DNA from: Candidatus Thalassarchaeaceae archaeon
GTDB lineage: Archaea; Thermoplasmatota; Poseidoniia; Poseidoniales; Thalassarchaeaceae
DNA: 64,000 nucleotides
Direction of reading: 5' to 3'
Assembly: GCA_029250605.1 (NCBI GenBank)
Contig: JAQXEZ010000008.1
Coordinates: 111,770-175,769 of the forward strand
Position 1 is the stretch's first letter. Every line of letters starts with the position of its first letter. Shown here piece after piece: positions 23,496 through 32,396 of this stretch. Both the position numbers and the translations under genes were made by a program. Below the pieces are notes generated by a model. It saw only the letters and a list, made by a program, of their open reading frames with translations. It was not told the origin of the DNA and made no database searches.

Positions 23496-23891
23496 TCATT
23501 TGACTTCATCCGTGTAGTCAGTGACTCGGATTCCAAGCTTACCTGTCCTGGCCTTCCTAGTCATGACTTTGTCCATCTTCTTGTGGAATTCGTCCTCAAG
23601 ATCGACGTTCATTGCCAGAGAGTGCCCGAGTATCAGAATCAGAAGGTCGGCTAGCTCCTCGGCCGCCTCCTCGTCGGGCTTGCCCTTCGTAATGGCTGCT
23701 GATAGTTCTCCCAGTTCCTCCACAGTGAGGGCGATTCGGAATCCCATGTCGTGTCCATGATTCTCGTCATCTGAGAACCTGTGCTTGTGGTGGAAAGTAG
23801 CAACCCTGGCCATCATTGTCGACCAAGCCCCATCGGGCACCTCACCATGCTCCACCTGCAACCAATCATCTACACTCAGCCTCCCCGCCAT
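23496..23891 (-). CDS. MazG-like nucleotide pyrophosphohydrolase
   Basis: 131 residues from ATG 23891 (MAGRLSVDDWLQVEHGEVPD). The metal-binding helices of the all-alpha NTP pyrophosphatase fold are visible: ALTVEELGELSAAITKGK followed by EEAAEELADLLILILGHSLA, giving the EExxE and ExxD ligands. Such enzymes clear non-canonical or excess nucleoside triphosphates; the substrate is not deducible. It follows the nucleoside phosphorylase gene by 39 bases on the same strand, consistent with a nucleotide-salvage pairing. Confidence 0.8.
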   Translation of the reverse strand: MAGRLSVDDWLQVEHGEVPDGAWSTMMARVATFHHKHRFSDDENHGHDMGFRIALTVEELGELSAAITKGKPDEEAAEELADLLILILGHSLAMNVDLEDEFHKKMDKVMTRKARTGKLGIRVTDYTDEVK

Positions 23892-23930
23892 GGCAATGGA
23901 CAAACTAGGGACTCCATCAAGATAGTTGCA

Positions 23931-24689
23931 CTAGTTGATGTCTTCAAGGAGGGCTGTAATGCAACTGGAAACCACATCCCTCATTTGGGAGGCCATCGCG
24001 TCCACTGCCTCGTGATTGATCTCTGCATCCGGCTTCCCGGGAGTCCTCCCCGCAGCCCAGTTAGAAGAGCACACTAGGGAAACATGGGCGATTCCAGTCT
24101 CTGAAACTAGCCTCTGCTCGGGACCAAGGGTCATGCCCACAACATGGGCACCGAGCCTCTGTAGTGCATCTATCTCAGATGGACTCTCGAACTGCGGGCC
24201 CACGCATTGGGCTACCACCAAACCTGTTGGAGATGTGCCCTGACTCTCTATGAGCACTGTCTCGCAAACGGAAGAATATCGTTGATCGAATGGCCGAGTC
24301 CGATCTGCATGAATCGCATCGTCATCGTGAAATGTCCATGGCTTGATAGATAGATCAAGGATGTCGCTGGCAATTCCCACGGCACCTGGTGGCATTGACT
24401 CTATCATCGATCCTACAGAGTTCACGCTAACGATTAGATCTGGTTTGCAACTGGAGGTTGCATGCACGTTCGCACGATGCTCGATTGCATGAGGGGGGGT
24501 TCTTGATTCGTCATTTGAGTGGTGCCTATCTATCACAAACACCTGACCAAGTTCGTGAGTCACCGATGAGATGGGTACGTCACCCCAATTAGACTCTGCA
24601 ATCATTGAGCTCGAAGTGGATGTTGTAGTTTCTAGAGTACTCGAGAATGCACTCATCCCGGTTCCACAAATCACCGCGATGCGGGACAT
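23931..24689 (-). CDS. 5'-methylthioadenosine/methylthioinosine phosphorylase-family protein
   Basis: 252 residues of the trimeric purine nucleoside phosphorylase fold. Matches to MTA phosphorylases: VICGTGMSAF at the N-terminus, VIDRHHSNDESRTPPHAIEH in the phosphate region, SVNSVGSM, CVGPQFESPSEIDAL and VGMTLGPEQRLVSETGIAHV with the purine-side Asn in CSSNWAAGRTP. Family members cleave methylthioadenosine or methylthioinosine with phosphate for methionine salvage. Some positions differ (HHS where RHG is usual, EHRANVHA), so substrate preference may be altered. It sits four bases after the S3Ae stop, in line with mazG. Confidence 0.8.
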   Translation of the reverse strand: MSRIAVICGTGMSAFSSTLETTTSTSSSMIAESNWGDVPISSVTHELGQVFVIDRHHSNDESRTPPHAIEHRANVHATSSCKPDLIVSVNSVGSMIESMPPGAVGIASDILDLSIKPWTFHDDDAIHADRTRPFDQRYSSVCETVLIESQGTSPTGLVVAQCVGPQFESPSEIDALQRLGAHVVGMTLGPEQRLVSETGIAHVSLVCSSNWAAGRTPGKPDAEINHEAVDAMASQMRDVVSSCITALLEDIN

Positions 24690-24693
24690 CGAC

Positions 24694-25587
24694 TCACTCC
24701 GAGAGTCTTGAGATTAGATCGGCCTTCTTCCCTGAGACTGGCTTGCCGGCTTCCTTCAGCAGTTCCTTTAGCTGTGCCACGGTCATTGACTCGTAGTCGG
24801 CATCGTCGGACTTCACAGAATCTTGATCTTCATCACCAGAATCATCCACGGCTTCCTCGTCAGAGTCAGCCTCATTTTGTGATTCATCGGCAACGTCCTC
24901 GTCCTCTAGAGTCTCCTCTTCCTGCTGCTTTGCCACCTTCTCCTCGGCCTTTATCTCCTCCAGAGTGGGGCCGTCGTCAACCACAACTCCGTCCTGGATA
25001 AGCTGACTGCGCCTGAAGAAAACTGCCCTAACTGGTTGAATTTTGGAGACTGCCGTGGAGACTGTCTCCTCCAAGGAGCCATCCATTAGGGCCTTCTGGA
25101 CCTTTATCCATGTAGACTGGGCACAGAACTTGACTACCTCGTTCCTGGTTACGATCCGAGACTCATGCTTCTGACTAGCCTTGACACTTGACCTTGTAAC
25201 GATGAGTGGCTTAATCCTGACAAAGAAGCCGTCGTCGGTGACGACATCAATAGTATCGTCTATTTTCCCTCTTTCCCTCCGAATCTGCCTTCTGACGAAG
25301 TCCTTCATGACATCGTGACCAATGAACTCGGTGATGGCGTCGTTTCCAACAATTTCCTTGATTCGGAACTTGATCTTGACGTGCATCTTCGTGAAGTCGC
25401 CATCCAACTCATTCTGCATGATCTCGAATGGTCTTCCCAGTAGCATCTCTTCTTCCTCGGCAATTGTCTCGCCGATTACCTTGAATGACCATGGATTCCG
25501 AGGGGCCCTGATAGAGAACCACCTCTTGGACTTCCACTTGTCCTTCTGCCTACGAGCTGCTGCTCTCGCTGATGCTCCTTTGGCCAT
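24694..25587 (-). CDS. rps3ae: 30S ribosomal protein S3Ae (S1e) with C-terminal SAP domain
   Basis: 297 residues; the family is usually 195-225. Residues 1-205 are S3Ae: KDKWKSKRWFSIRAPRNPW, the GRPFEIMQNELDGDFTKMHV barrel and IRRERGKIDDTIDVVTDDGF. Then comes an acidic linker (about 205-262, runs of Glu and Asp) and a final 33-residue SAP motif, MTVAQLKELLKEAGKPVSGK followed by KADLISRLSE. SAP domains bind AT-rich DNA or RNA. The fusion is in one uninterrupted frame. The extension suggests an extra nucleic-acid contact on the small subunit. Promoter lies in the gap shared with the divergent DUF54 gene. Confidence 0.95.
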   Translation of the reverse strand: MAKGASARAAARRQKDKWKSKRWFSIRAPRNPWSFKVIGETIAEEEEMLLGRPFEIMQNELDGDFTKMHVKIKFRIKEIVGNDAITEFIGHDVMKDFVRRQIRRERGKIDDTIDVVTDDGFFVRIKPLIVTRSSVKASQKHESRIVTRNEVVKFCAQSTWIKVQKALMDGSLEETVSTAVSKIQPVRAVFFRRSQLIQDGVVVDDGPTLEEIKAEEKVAKQQEEETLEDEDVADESQNEADSDEEAVDDSGDEDQDSVKSDDADYESMTVAQLKELLKEAGKPVSGKKADLISRLSE

Positions 25588-25679
25588 TGAAACGTCTCCA
25601 TATTGCGGGGGCTACCCCGTTTGCGGGCCGTCCGACCTGCAACCAGTATTTGAACGGAATGCTACGGATATCGATGCCC

Positions 25680-26150
25680 ATGGAACGCATTCAAGTCACG
25701 TCAGCGTCTGGGCGGGGCATGAGCCTCCATGGCGGTGAATGGAGAATACATGCGAGTGCCGTTGAAGAAGGTAAAGTGATCGAAGATGCCCTTAGTTGGC
25801 TGAGTGGGGGATTATCTGAAATTATCATCCACAAGGAAAAGTCAACATTAGGAGCCCCGATGCAGATGATAAGCGTGAAGATGAAGGGGAAGCAAGCACT
25901 ATCCTCATTGGGAAGAGTGGAAAATGAGTCTTTGGTTTCCATGCTCGAAAGGGGATTAGACAATAGAGTAGACGAGGACAAGTTCCTGCATGTAAGACTG
26001 AGACTAGACAAGCTTGTACAGGGACATGGGGTCGTATCACAGAATTCAAACGAACCTGTTGCTAAGGGGAAGTTCAAGTTGGAAGTTTACCCTGGACAGG
26101 AGGCGAATGAGGTTGCAGAGGATTTACTAATGGGATTGATTGGAGAATAA
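25680..26150 (+). CDS. DUF54/RNA-binding family protein (PF01877 type)
   Basis: 156 residues from ATG 25680; ATG 25674 and 25659 are in frame and the start is uncertain, though a TATA-like CAGTATTTGAA at about 25640 fits a start near 25670. The archaeal RNA-binding family is recognised from IHKEKSTLGAPMQMISVKMK, LHVRLRLDKLVQGHGVV and AKGKFKLEVYPGQ, and the initial RIHASAVEEGKVIEDALSWL. Members resemble the L5/RNA-binding fold and often lie near exosome or ribosome genes. Precise role unknown. Divergent from rps3ae. Confidence 0.75.
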   Translation: MERIQVTSASGRGMSLHGGEWRIHASAVEEGKVIEDALSWLSGGLSEIIIHKEKSTLGAPMQMISVKMKGKQALSSLGRVENESLVSMLERGLDNRVDEDKFLHVRLRLDKLVQGHGVVSQNSNEPVAKGKFKLEVYPGQEANEVAEDLLMGLIGE

Positions 26151-26192
26151 TACAAGAATTCATATGCTAATTACTCGGGCATTTGCCTCATT

Positions 26193-26471
26193 ATGACCCA
26201 CGTAGTAACCAGTGCTTGTGTAAGGTGCAAATACCAAGATTGCGTACATGTCTGCCCAGTAGAAGCATTTAGGGAAGCCGAAGAATATCTAGTGATAGAT
26301 CCCGATGAGTGCATAGACTGTGCGGCATGCATTCCTGAGTGCCCAGAAGAGGCAATCTACGCTGATAGTGATTTACCAGACGAAGAAATGGAATGGTTGG
26401 AGAAGAATGAGGAAGAGTCCCCCAATCTACCCATAGCAGAGGGAGATTCTCCTGTTCTGGCTGATAGTTAG
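26193..26471 (+). CDS. 7Fe/8Fe bacterial-type ferredoxin
   Basis: 92 residues. The N-terminus VTSACVRCKYQDCVHVCPVE gives a Cx2C-x4-C-x3-CP cluster site like the FdxA class, with a second site CIDCAACIPECPEEAI; the C-terminal 40 residues are acidic. Such ferredoxins carry one 3Fe-4S or 4Fe-4S cluster plus one 4Fe-4S cluster and act as soluble electron carriers. Monocistronic by spacing (pdxS begins 50 bases downstream). ATG 26193 follows an AT-rich stretch. Confidence 0.93.
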   Translation: MTHVVTSACVRCKYQDCVHVCPVEAFREAEEYLVIDPDECIDCAACIPECPEEAIYADSDLPDEEMEWLEKNEEESPNLPIAEGDSPVLADS

Positions 26472-26521
26472 GAAAATTGCCCCCCACATAGGTTCATCAA
26501 TACGTGCCCAGAGGAATCTGT

Positions 26522-27511
26522 ATGCCTCAAAGAGTTGAGTTGGGAAATATGAGGCATGGGACAGAGCTTCTCAAGAGGGGTTTTGCGAAGATGCAGGAAG
26601 GCGGCGTAGTGATGGATGTCGTTACTCCCGAACAGGCCCACATAGCCGAGGATGCTGGTGCCGTATCAGTAATGGCTCTAGAGAGGGTCCCGGCGGATAT
26701 TCGATCTTCTGGCGGAGTAGCAAGGATGAGCCATCCAAAATTGATCAAGGAGATCATTGAGACCACTAGCATTCCAGTTATGGCAAAGACCAGAATAGGC
26801 CACGATGAAGAGGCTAGAGTACTGGAGGCGCTTGGGGTAGACATGATTGACGAATCCGAGGTGCTAACTCCCGCAGACCCGTTCTACCACATCCCCAAAA
26901 ATGACTTCACAATTCCATTCGTTTGCGGCTGCACCAGTCTTGGAGAGGCGGTTAGAAGGGTAGCTGAAGGCGCAGCGATGATTAGGACAAAAGGAGAAGC
27001 AGGCACGGGAAATGTTGTGAGTGCGGTCAAGCATGCTAGACTCCTAGCAACTGAAATTGAGACTTCGAAAAATGTAGATTCAAATGCGCGTGAGGAAATT
27101 GTGGAGAAGATGCTTGATGGGTACAGAAGACTGGAGAAATCATCTGAAATAGGGGCTAGAGTGGAAACTACTCCCTTCGGGAGCCTCGAAGAAGTCAGGA
27201 AGGAAGTAGCATCCGTTCTCGATGAAGTATCGGACTTAGGACGCCTGCCAGTGGTAACTTTCTCGGCTGGAGGCATAGCAACTCCTGCTGACGCATCTCT
27301 GATGATGAAGCATGGCATGGATGGGATTTTCGTTGGATCCGGTATCTTCAAGAGTTCTGATCCGACAAGAACTGCTGAGGCAATTGTGCTTGCGACGCAT
27401 CACTTCGAAGACGCAGTAGTAGTTGCTGAAGCTTGTGAGATGGTTGGAGAGGCAATGCCGGGACTAGAAATAGACGCACTGGAGACTAGGCTCGAGGAAC
27501 GAGGTTGGTAG
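26522..27511 (+). CDS. pdxS: pyridoxal 5'-phosphate synthase subunit PdxS
   Basis: 329 residues from ATG 26522 ([20 protein letters not shown]); a GTG six codons earlier is in frame. The (beta/alpha)8 barrel signatures are [39 protein letters not shown], the Schiff-base Lys in MAKTRIGH, and [16 protein letters not shown]. It builds PLP from ribose 5-phosphate, glyceraldehyde 3-phosphate and ammonia. The glutaminase partner PdxT is not in this window. Converges end-to-end with the coiled-coil gene that follows. Confidence 0.96.
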   Translation: MPQRVELGNMRHGTELLKRGFAKMQEGGVVMDVVTPEQAHIAEDAGAVSVMALERVPADIRSSGGVARMSHPKLIKEIIETTSIPVMAKTRIGHDEEARVLEALGVDMIDESEVLTPADPFYHIPKNDFTIPFVCGCTSLGEAVRRVAEGAAMIRTKGEAGTGNVVSAVKHARLLATEIETSKNVDSNAREEIVEKMLDGYRRLEKSSEIGARVETTPFGSLEEVRKEVASVLDEVSDLGRLPVVTFSAGGIATPADASLMMKHGMDGIFVGSGIFKSSDPTRTAEAIVLATHHFEDAVVVAEACEMVGEAMPGLEIDALETRLEERGW

Positions 27512-28498
27512 CTAGCTCTTCCTACCTCGAGAAGTACCCAGCTTTCTTGGTTTTCTCTTTGGCTTCGTTTTTTCTTCCTTAGTTTCGCTAGTATCAGTTC
27601 CTACGATGCCACCGAAGGTGATTGATTCTCCTCCGAGAAGCTTGGCGGAAAGAGATTCTGCGAGTTCTTCGTTTTGATCGGGACCTCTGAGTGCCTGCCT
27701 GACGGATTTATTGTGGTCCTTGACTAACCTCTCCCTCTCCTCGTGCTGTGAACGGATCTCGCTACGAATCTCATTCACCTTGGAGAGTAGTTCGACTAAT
27801 CCCTTGTGAGCCTCGTCGGCCTTGCCCCTTTCTTCCACGAAAAGAGCATGTAGCCTATCGCCCTCACCTCTGAGGAAGTCCCTCTCTTCGAACAGCGGCT
27901 TAATTTCAACCCAAATCTCGTCTGCAAGACTATTCTGTTCGAGCATTAGCTTGTGCTCGTTGTCAGCTTCTGCCCTCAATCTTTGAATTGACTCATCCAT
28001 GTCACTCAGGTCGATTGAAACTATTCGCTGCTGCTCGACATGAGGGGTTAACTCGTCTCTTCGAGAAATTAAAGACCTGAGTTTCTTGATTAGGGCATTC
28101 TCCTTCTCCAAGGTTAGCGCGCCATCAGTCATGATCCGCTCCTCAATCCTCTCAATCTCGCCTACGGTTTCGGACAGCTGGATGACTACTGACTTTCCTG
28201 GTCCTTGGTCTCGTTTCCCCTTCTTTCGCGTGAATATTTCTCTAATGGTCTGCTGGATCTCGTCACGACTTGCTTGGTGAATCTTGGCCTGTGCACGTAC
28301 CTTCTTCTGTTCATCCATCCTAGATGTGATGGTTTCTTGGACCTCGTTCCTTTTATTTTGAGTTGAGTTTCGCTGATCTGCAGCCCTCTTAGCGGAATCA
28401 TTGTGTGAATCCCTCTGTCCACGAACTCTGCTTAGTTTGGACTCCATGGCATGCAACCTAGTTCGGAGATCGTCAGAGACCTCATCGTCACTATCCAT
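27512..28498 (-). CDS. coiled-coil protein (COG1340-like) with basic tail
   Basis: 328 residues, almost entirely charged heptad-type helix (about 10-275), e.g. LHAMESKLSRVRGQRDSHND and LRSLISRRDELTPHVEQQRI. Near the end a short non-coiled motif, LSAKLLGGESITFGGIVG, precedes a Lys/Arg tail KPKRKPRKLGTSRGRKS. Long archaeal coiled coils of this type are widely conserved but uncharacterised. It is the last gene of a minus-strand unit with a 525-aa membrane protein, DtxR and a zinc-ribbon membrane protein; three further coiled-coil genes lie on the plus strand from 32.4 kb. The tail resembles that of MBF1. Confidence 0.75.
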   Translation of the reverse strand: MDSDDEVSDDLRTRLHAMESKLSRVRGQRDSHNDSAKRAADQRNSTQNKRNEVQETITSRMDEQKKVRAQAKIHQASRDEIQQTIREIFTRKKGKRDQGPGKSVVIQLSETVGEIERIEERIMTDGALTLEKENALIKKLRSLISRRDELTPHVEQQRIVSIDLSDMDESIQRLRAEADNEHKLMLEQNSLADEIWVEIKPLFEERDFLRGEGDRLHALFVEERGKADEAHKGLVELLSKVNEIRSEIRSQHEERERLVKDHNKSVRQALRGPDQNEELAESLSAKLLGGESITFGGIVGTDTSETKEEKTKPKRKPRKLGTSRGRKS

Positions 28499-28532
28499 GC
28501 AATTGCGAATAGTGCCCCCTTATTGAAGAGAC

Positions 28533-30110
28533 CTAAAGGCCAAGCAACCTAGCTACAAAGGGGAGGATGGGGGAAATGATGGCGAGAGCGGCGCCGAACA
28601 TGAATACCGCCCCGGTTGTCATCCTTAGGCGGGTAAAGAGATCGGAGCGTACTTGTGATGTTAGCACCTTTCCAGAAATAAGATTCCCTGAAGAGTCCTC
28701 GAGCCTCACTGTTACCGTTGCATCGCCCATAGAAGAAGGAATCAGTGTCTGCCAGACAATTCTCGAGGATGCCAATGAAGATGAGACTCTCTCGTAGGTT
28801 GATTTTCCTGACAATGGGTCGCTCCTATGAGGTTCCGCTTTGAGTCTATAGACGCACTCGTTTGGTCTGAAGTCAGGAGTCTGCACCCTTAAAATGAGGT
28901 CCTGGGTTTCTCCTGTTTCGTTTAGGACGAAGGCGAATAGATTTGCCTGGCCAAGTGTTAGATTCTCCATGTCAACATCAAACCATATTTGCTCACTGGT
29001 ATGTGTTGACAAGTGCATCCTCATCCTATCGTTTAGGCGGAAGAAAGGGGCGCATCGGTCCCTCGCATGCATAAGTAACCGGTCCAATGTCTCTTCTCCA
29101 AGCTCGGGATGATTGATAATCTGGTCAATAGTTGCTGAATCCACCAATTCCCCGAGTGCTTGATGGAAATCATCCTCTTCGATCAAGCCTGAGCGGAACA
29201 AATCAAGAACTTGTAGTAAATACTCCTGTAATTCTGAAAGTTTCACGCCGCTCTGAAGATTCTCACTAAATGATGAGACGTACTTGGAGAGGCGAACAGC
29301 TAGTAGAGGATCAACATGAGACCTGATGACGTCAGTGAATGGCTTATTCAGCAATGCAGGATGCATCGGAGGGGAGAATGCGGCCAACAGACCCCATGGC
29401 TCCACCGTGTTGAATCGGGGACGATTGGAAACCATGTATACACTATGTCCAGAAAGTAGAGTGCCGGTGGATAATGCAATCAGTACTGGGATTCCTTGAG
29501 TATCGGAAGGGAAAACCAATGCCAATCCAAGTAGACCAGTTGAGAAAAACATCAGAGTAGTTGTAAGGTTGAGTTGGTTAGAGGCGCCATCAATTACTGC
29601 TCTCATCTCGCTATACCCATGGGTGCTGCGAAATGTGATTCCAGTAGAGACTATCTCATTTGTTTCGATTTGAAAAATCCTCTTTGTAACCCACAACAAG
29701 TAATGGAGAACAATCAATAGCATCAGATCGGTTACCATCAGGGCTAGTGCGAGTAAGTAAACTGATTTTGAGAATGTAAAATCGAAGAATAGTTCCTGCA
29801 CCCCTCCCTCCCACCAGCCTGGAACTGATCCCCGATATGACTGTGCAAGGCCGAATAGGAGCACGACTACAATCGGAAGGAATAGAATCAAGCGCGCGCC
29901 CCTGCTGATTAATAGGTCATCAATTCCTGTCAAAATGGACTCTCTGGACTTCAATGTCTCCTTGTTATTGTTGATTTCTAACTTTTCCTCTTCCTTCACC
30001 ATTCCTTTGATTTCGGGAGCAGAGGGTGTCTCTGTCTGTAGTGTTGCCACCATTGATTCCAATTCACTCTCGGGTGAGTGGAAATTGCTTGGCTCTTCGG
30101 TCGGAGACAT
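28533..30110 (-). CDS. multi-pass membrane protein, unknown function
   Basis: 525 residues. A Ser/Glu-rich cytoplasm-like N-terminus (1-65) precedes four predicted membrane helices (about 75-95 LILFLPIVVVLLFGLAQSY; 115-140; 183-203; 209-230), a soluble domain of about 260 residues containing FRSGLIEEDDFHQALGELVD and a strand-rich part, and a last helix at 500-523 (FGAALAIISPILPFVARLLG). No catalytic motif stands out. It starts four bases before the dtxR-family stop downstream order, so it is translated in the same operon as that regulator and the coiled-coil gene. A sensor, stress or cell-surface role is possible but unsupported. Confidence 0.65.
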   Translation of the reverse strand: MSPTEEPSNFHSPESELESMVATLQTETPSAPEIKGMVKEEEKLEINNNKETLKSRESILTGIDDLLISRGARLILFLPIVVVLLFGLAQSYRGSVPGWWEGGVQELFFDFTFSKSVYLLALALMVTDLMLLIVLHYLLWVTKRIFQIETNEIVSTGITFRSTHGYSEMRAVIDGASNQLNLTTTLMFFSTGLLGLALVFPSDTQGIPVLIALSTGTLLSGHSVYMVSNRPRFNTVEPWGLLAAFSPPMHPALLNKPFTDVIRSHVDPLLAVRLSKYVSSFSENLQSGVKLSELQEYLLQVLDLFRSGLIEEDDFHQALGELVDSATIDQIINHPELGEETLDRLLMHARDRCAPFFRLNDRMRMHLSTHTSEQIWFDVDMENLTLGQANLFAFVLNETGETQDLILRVQTPDFRPNECVYRLKAEPHRSDPLSGKSTYERVSSSLASSRIVWQTLIPSSMGDATVTVRLEDSSGNLISGKVLTSQVRSDLFTRLRMTTGAVFMFGAALAIISPILPFVARLLGL

Positions 30111-30113
30111 GAA

Positions 30114-30773
30114 TTAAACCTCCATAGAAGTAATTCTAGCCAGAATCTTCATTGAAATGCTATCAGATAATCTGATGATCTTACCATTAGAAATTATCGT
30201 GCCTCCGGACACTAAGACTGATTCACCTGCCCCAAGTCCGCAATCGCTGATAGTGATGGATTCAACATCATTTGCAACTATCATTTCCACTACAGCGGAT
30301 GCTCCCTCTGGTAAGCGCCCTAATGGCAATAGCATTCCGACGCCCAAAGTATCAAAATCGCGCTCAATGCTAGGAATTCTGTGACCCCCTACAGTGGTCT
30401 CGGGATAGCCAAGAAGCCGGTCGAGAGTTTCCTCCAGTTCTATGCCCACTGCATGCTCCATTTTGCATGCAACCCCTTTCACGTCCCCCTTGAAGCCGAT
30501 CACATCTTTCAGAAGAACCTCGAGAAGTCCTTCTCGCCGTTTTACCCTAGCTGCTAACTGGAATCCCTCGGTTGTTAATCGGCATCCACGATATGGGATG
30601 TGAGTAATCATTTCACGTTGGGAGAGGCGCTGAACCATTTCTGTTACAGAGGCAGCAGATACTCCCATCAATTCAGCAATTTGAGTAGTCTTAACAATCT
30701 CGCCAGGAGTCTCGGTATGAACCTCGAAGATAGTCTTCAGGTACATCTCCTCAATTTCGCTGAATTCAGACAT
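30114..30773 (-). CDS. DtxR/MntR-family metal-dependent regulator
   Basis: 219 residues in the usual three-domain order: winged helix (IEEMYLKTIFEV, TTQIAELMGVSAASVTEMVQ, recognition helix RLSQREMI), metal-binding dimer domain (VACKMEHAVGIELEETLDRL followed by GYPETTVGGHRIP), and a C-terminal FeoA/SH3-like domain (about 145-219). Typical members bind Fe or Mn and repress uptake genes. Its start overlaps the preceding zinc-ribbon membrane protein gene by eight bases. No transporter lies beside it, so its targets may be this operon or elsewhere. Confidence 0.93.
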   Translation of the reverse strand: MSEFSEIEEMYLKTIFEVHTETPGEIVKTTQIAELMGVSAASVTEMVQRLSQREMITHIPYRGCRLTTEGFQLAARVKRREGLLEVLLKDVIGFKGDVKGVACKMEHAVGIELEETLDRLLGYPETTVGGHRIPSIERDFDTLGVGMLLPLGRLPEGASAVVEMIVANDVESITISDCGLGAGESVLVSGGTIISNGKIIRLSDSISMKILARITSMEV

Positions 30774-32331
30774 CTTGCGCCCCCTCGGCCTCGGCCATGA
30801 ATTCAGTCTTGCACACCGGGCACCTAGACATTGCTGGCCTATTGTCCATCTTTACCCTCAACGCCTGTTCACATTCTGGGCAATTTAGAGTGTCTTCGGA
30901 CGAGCGGACAACCGGATGTGATGGTTTGTCGTTTTCACCTACTATGAATTCCATTGAGCATGCAGGGCAGCGAACTCCTCCGGCATGATTGTGTGGGACC
31001 ATCAATCTTTGATCGCAGTATGAGCATTGAATTTCCGTCTTCTCCTGTTTAGAGATTGACTTTGCCGATTCCTTGGTTTCACGAAGATTGAAATCAGAGG
31101 TAGAGGGGGTCCTAGTAGAAATTGCACGCCAAACTAATGTCCCTACCAGGATTGTTAGAACCCCTGCGAGAAGGCCATAACCGGCGGCGAGAATGTCAAA
31201 GGGAAGTTTCAGTCCTTCCTGGCTATTATCCGCCTCTATTGAGTAAAAAATTGAGGATTTGATGCCGCTAGTATGCCACTGCACCTCTAAAACAACGCTA
31301 TCACTAGTCGGCCAATTTGGCAAAGACACGTCCGTTGTGAGATTTGAGCCGGGCATTACCGATTGGACATCTGTTTCGGAGAGGATTTTCTGGTCGGAAG
31401 AAGAAATCACCCGGACATAACCAGATTGTGCTTGATAATTGCCCATATTTTCTAAGAATATGGAGGCCATGACCCTATCTCCGGGAATTGGTTTTTCGGG
31501 AGTAAAGAAGGCTTCTACCAAAATTGAGTCTTTATTCACCAATGGCTCTGAAACATTCATCTCCGAGGAATTTACAGAATCTGATGAAGGCAACCATTCA
31601 ATTGGAATCGCCTCCAATATTACCTCATCTGCTGAAGGATGTCCTAGGTCGAATGTGATGGTCCTTCGGCCCGGATCAGATACAATCTGTATTCTCTGCA
31701 ATAATTGGTAGCTCCCCTGGGAACCTGTCGAGGCCTCGAGCATAATTCCCCTGGATTTTCCATTAGACAGAAATACCGATGCGTCGAAATTCAATCCACC
31801 AGAATTAGTCCATTCTATTGTGTCAAAAGATAGATCGAGGACCTGGCTCGGCATCACCTCCACTGAAAAATTACCTTGCAATTGTGAATTATCCGAGTCG
31901 TCATCCACAGAAACCTGCCAATCGAAATTGTTCGTCCCTGATGAAGACAGTTTGAAGGGGGTGAAAACTTCGCGAGTAGAACCGGGAGAGATGGGAATCT
32001 GCACGCCCTGGAAAATCTCATCCCCGGATATTGGGGATATGATCAGTGACACGGTCCCGCTAGAATTACCTGAATTGGTCACCATCATTGAGGCAACAAG
32101 TGTGTCTCCTACGTATCCCGGCTCTCCAGAAACTGCCAACCCAGAACCTCCTGATGATGTGAAATTAGTGAAGTTTGTTGACTCGTCAGAGTAATTGGAT
32201 TCTATTAGACTCGAATCTAGATGGTGTGGCGAGTATGAATTCAAACTGATGCACGATAGCGATATTATCGCTATCGTCATGAGAATAGAATTGCCTACCA
32301 AGACCCTCATGGAGTCGGCTTGAATGGACAT
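30766..32331 (-). CDS. membrane protein with CARDB-like domains and two C-terminal zinc ribbons
   Basis: About 521 residues from ATG 32331 (ATG 32310, MRVLVGNSILMTIAIISLSC, also fits). An N-terminal signal or anchor helix leads to a Ser/Asn-rich extracellular part with immunoglobulin-like CARDB-type repeats (GYVGDTLVASMMVTNSGNSS; PIPGDRVMASIFLENMGNYQ), a membrane helix near residue 400 (FDILAAGYGLLAGVLTILVG), and a cytoplasmic tail with two CxxC...CxxC ribbons (CSYCDQRL...CPACSMEF and CPECEQAL...CPVCKTEF). Such proteins could link the outside surface to a cytoplasmic partner. First gene of the operon with dtxR; divergent from the plus-strand coiled-coil genes. Confidence 0.7.
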   Translation of the reverse strand: MSIQADSMRVLVGNSILMTIAIISLSCISLNSYSPHHLDSSLIESNYSDESTNFTNFTSSGGSGLAVSGEPGYVGDTLVASMMVTNSGNSSGTVSLIISPISGDEIFQGVQIPISPGSTREVFTPFKLSSSGTNNFDWQVSVDDDSDNSQLQGNFSVEVMPSQVLDLSFDTIEWTNSGGLNFDASVFLSNGKSRGIMLEASTGSQGSYQLLQRIQIVSDPGRRTITFDLGHPSADEVILEAIPIEWLPSSDSVNSSEMNVSEPLVNKDSILVEAFFTPEKPIPGDRVMASIFLENMGNYQAQSGYVRVISSSDQKILSETDVQSVMPGSNLTTDVSLPNWPTSDSVVLEVQWHTSGIKSSIFYSIEADNSQEGLKLPFDILAAGYGLLAGVLTILVGTLVWRAISTRTPSTSDFNLRETKESAKSISKQEKTEIQCSYCDQRLMVPHNHAGGVRCPACSMEFIVGENDKPSHPVVRSSEDTLNCPECEQALRVKMDNRPAMSRCPVCKTEFMAEAEGAQDV

Positions 32332-32396
32332 CGTATGAATCAAACCCCCAAAAATGTCCAGTATTGCCTAAAAGGGATGTATTTCTCGGAATCGAA

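Noticed and set aside
25572-25679. Longer N-terminus of the DUF54-type protein
   Set aside because: The extra 36 codons overlap the start of the divergent rps3ae gene and the shared promoter and contain no conserved sequence.
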